Assembly: GCA_047967505.1 (NCBI GenBank)
Contig: CM106539.1
Length of the DNA stretch: 64,000 bases
Direction: 5' to 3' (one strand)
Origin: Dipteris shenzhenensis
Taxonomy: Eukaryota > Polypodiophyta > Polypodiopsida > Gleicheniales
This document shows, piece by piece, positions 63,723 through 64,000 of the stretch. A program made the translations under genes and the position numbers. The notes below the pieces were generated by a model. It had not been told where the DNA came from. It saw only the letters and a list, made by a program, of their open reading frames with translations, and searched no databases. Numbering within the stretch: position 1 is the first letter of the stretch; each line of letters opens with the position of its first letter.

Positions 63723-64000
63723 GTGAAGGCTGCTCCAGATGATATGATCACAACACCTTGCTGCCCTAGAAGACAGCCAAGGTCCAGCCTCTAGGGAACT
63801 CAGTCTGCAGCACACCTTCCACTCTCCTTCACCCCTAGTGTGAGGCCCAAGGGATGATTTATGAGGCCCAAGGCCTCTCCTTTTATAGGGCACAAGGCCT
63901 GCCCCAAAAACCGACCAGCAGCCTCAATCAGGCCGACCAGGCTGCTGCAAAACCGCCCTAGAAGGGCTCTCATAACCAGAGCCCCTGGCCCACAAAACTA
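63723..64000 (-). repeat. Inverted LTR fragment of the non-autonomous family
   Basis: In minus sense it matches 61480-61640: 'ggcctcacactaggggtgaa', 'gctggaccttggctgtcttc', 'gcagcaaggtgttgtgatca'. The element continues beyond the window edge. Confidence 0.85.

Overview
This window looks like intergenic DNA from a large, repeat-rich land-plant nuclear genome. The evidence is layered Ty1/copia and Ty3/gypsy LTR retrotransposons, LINEs, plant-type initiator-methionine tRNA primer sites (TGGTATCAGAGC), TATA boxes inside LTRs, long GA/GT/CT microsatellites and the absence of any convincing intact host gene. Nothing fixes the species. The LINEs and chromovirus would suit a fern, gymnosperm or other large-genome plant, but that is inference.

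Layout. 1-4.8 kb: no gene, two related microsatellite-bearing repeats, one 23-bp inverted repeat and a weak LTR/primer-site candidate. 4.8-16 kb: two tandem copies (about 5.0 and 5.4 kb) of a segment carrying a decayed minus-strand copia gag-pol; the second copy was later invaded by a small TRIM-like LTR element (12221-13544). 16-22 kb: mostly unexplained DNA with local duplications, near-perfect palindromes, a foldback/MITE candidate, a long pyrimidine-rich tract and one weak minus-strand ORF cluster. 22-25.7 kb: a decayed LINE whose reverse-transcriptase frame is split by a solo LTR, which was itself hit by a 260-bp SINE-like insertion with a 15-bp target duplication. 25.7-30.6 kb: a decayed gypsy element (plus). 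31-48.4 kb: a nest of minus-strand gypsy remnants, a copia element with TATAA target duplications (Copia-I, 31642-37378, minus), another LTR, a second copia element with AGTAC target duplications (Copia-II, 38063-43521, plus) and a minus-strand LINE. 48.6-54.1 kb: Copia-III (minus), a relative of Copia-I. 54.1-57.7 kb: a gypsy gag fragment, an LTR piece, a LINE 3' end with a poly(A) tract and a tandem duplication carrying a copia RT fragment. 57.7-63.7 kb: a plus-strand chromovirus with chromodomain, interrupted by a non-autonomous LTR element (60122-62094), then an inverted copy of that element's LTR at the right edge.

How the parts relate. The copia units encode gag (capsid plus CCHC knuckle), protease, integrase, reverse transcriptase and RNase H in copia order; the gypsy units have integrase after RNase H. 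Every element is broken by stops, frameshifts or deletions. All three sizeable copia elements have lost the third catalytic residue (Glu) of integrase, and the chromovirus has lost its integrase core, so none could move autonomously. Relative ages can be read from the nesting: Copia-I is younger than the gypsy it interrupts, Copia-II is younger than the LTR it interrupts (its LTRs differ by about six substitutions in 350 bp), and the TRIM-like insertion is younger than the 5-kb duplication.

I found no CRISPR array, rRNA, tRNA or clearly expressed single-copy gene. The least explained material is the TRIM-like element with three purine-tract copies, the GTACG-rich Copia-I leader, the SINE-like repeat and the palindromes at 17.1 and 20.7 kb.
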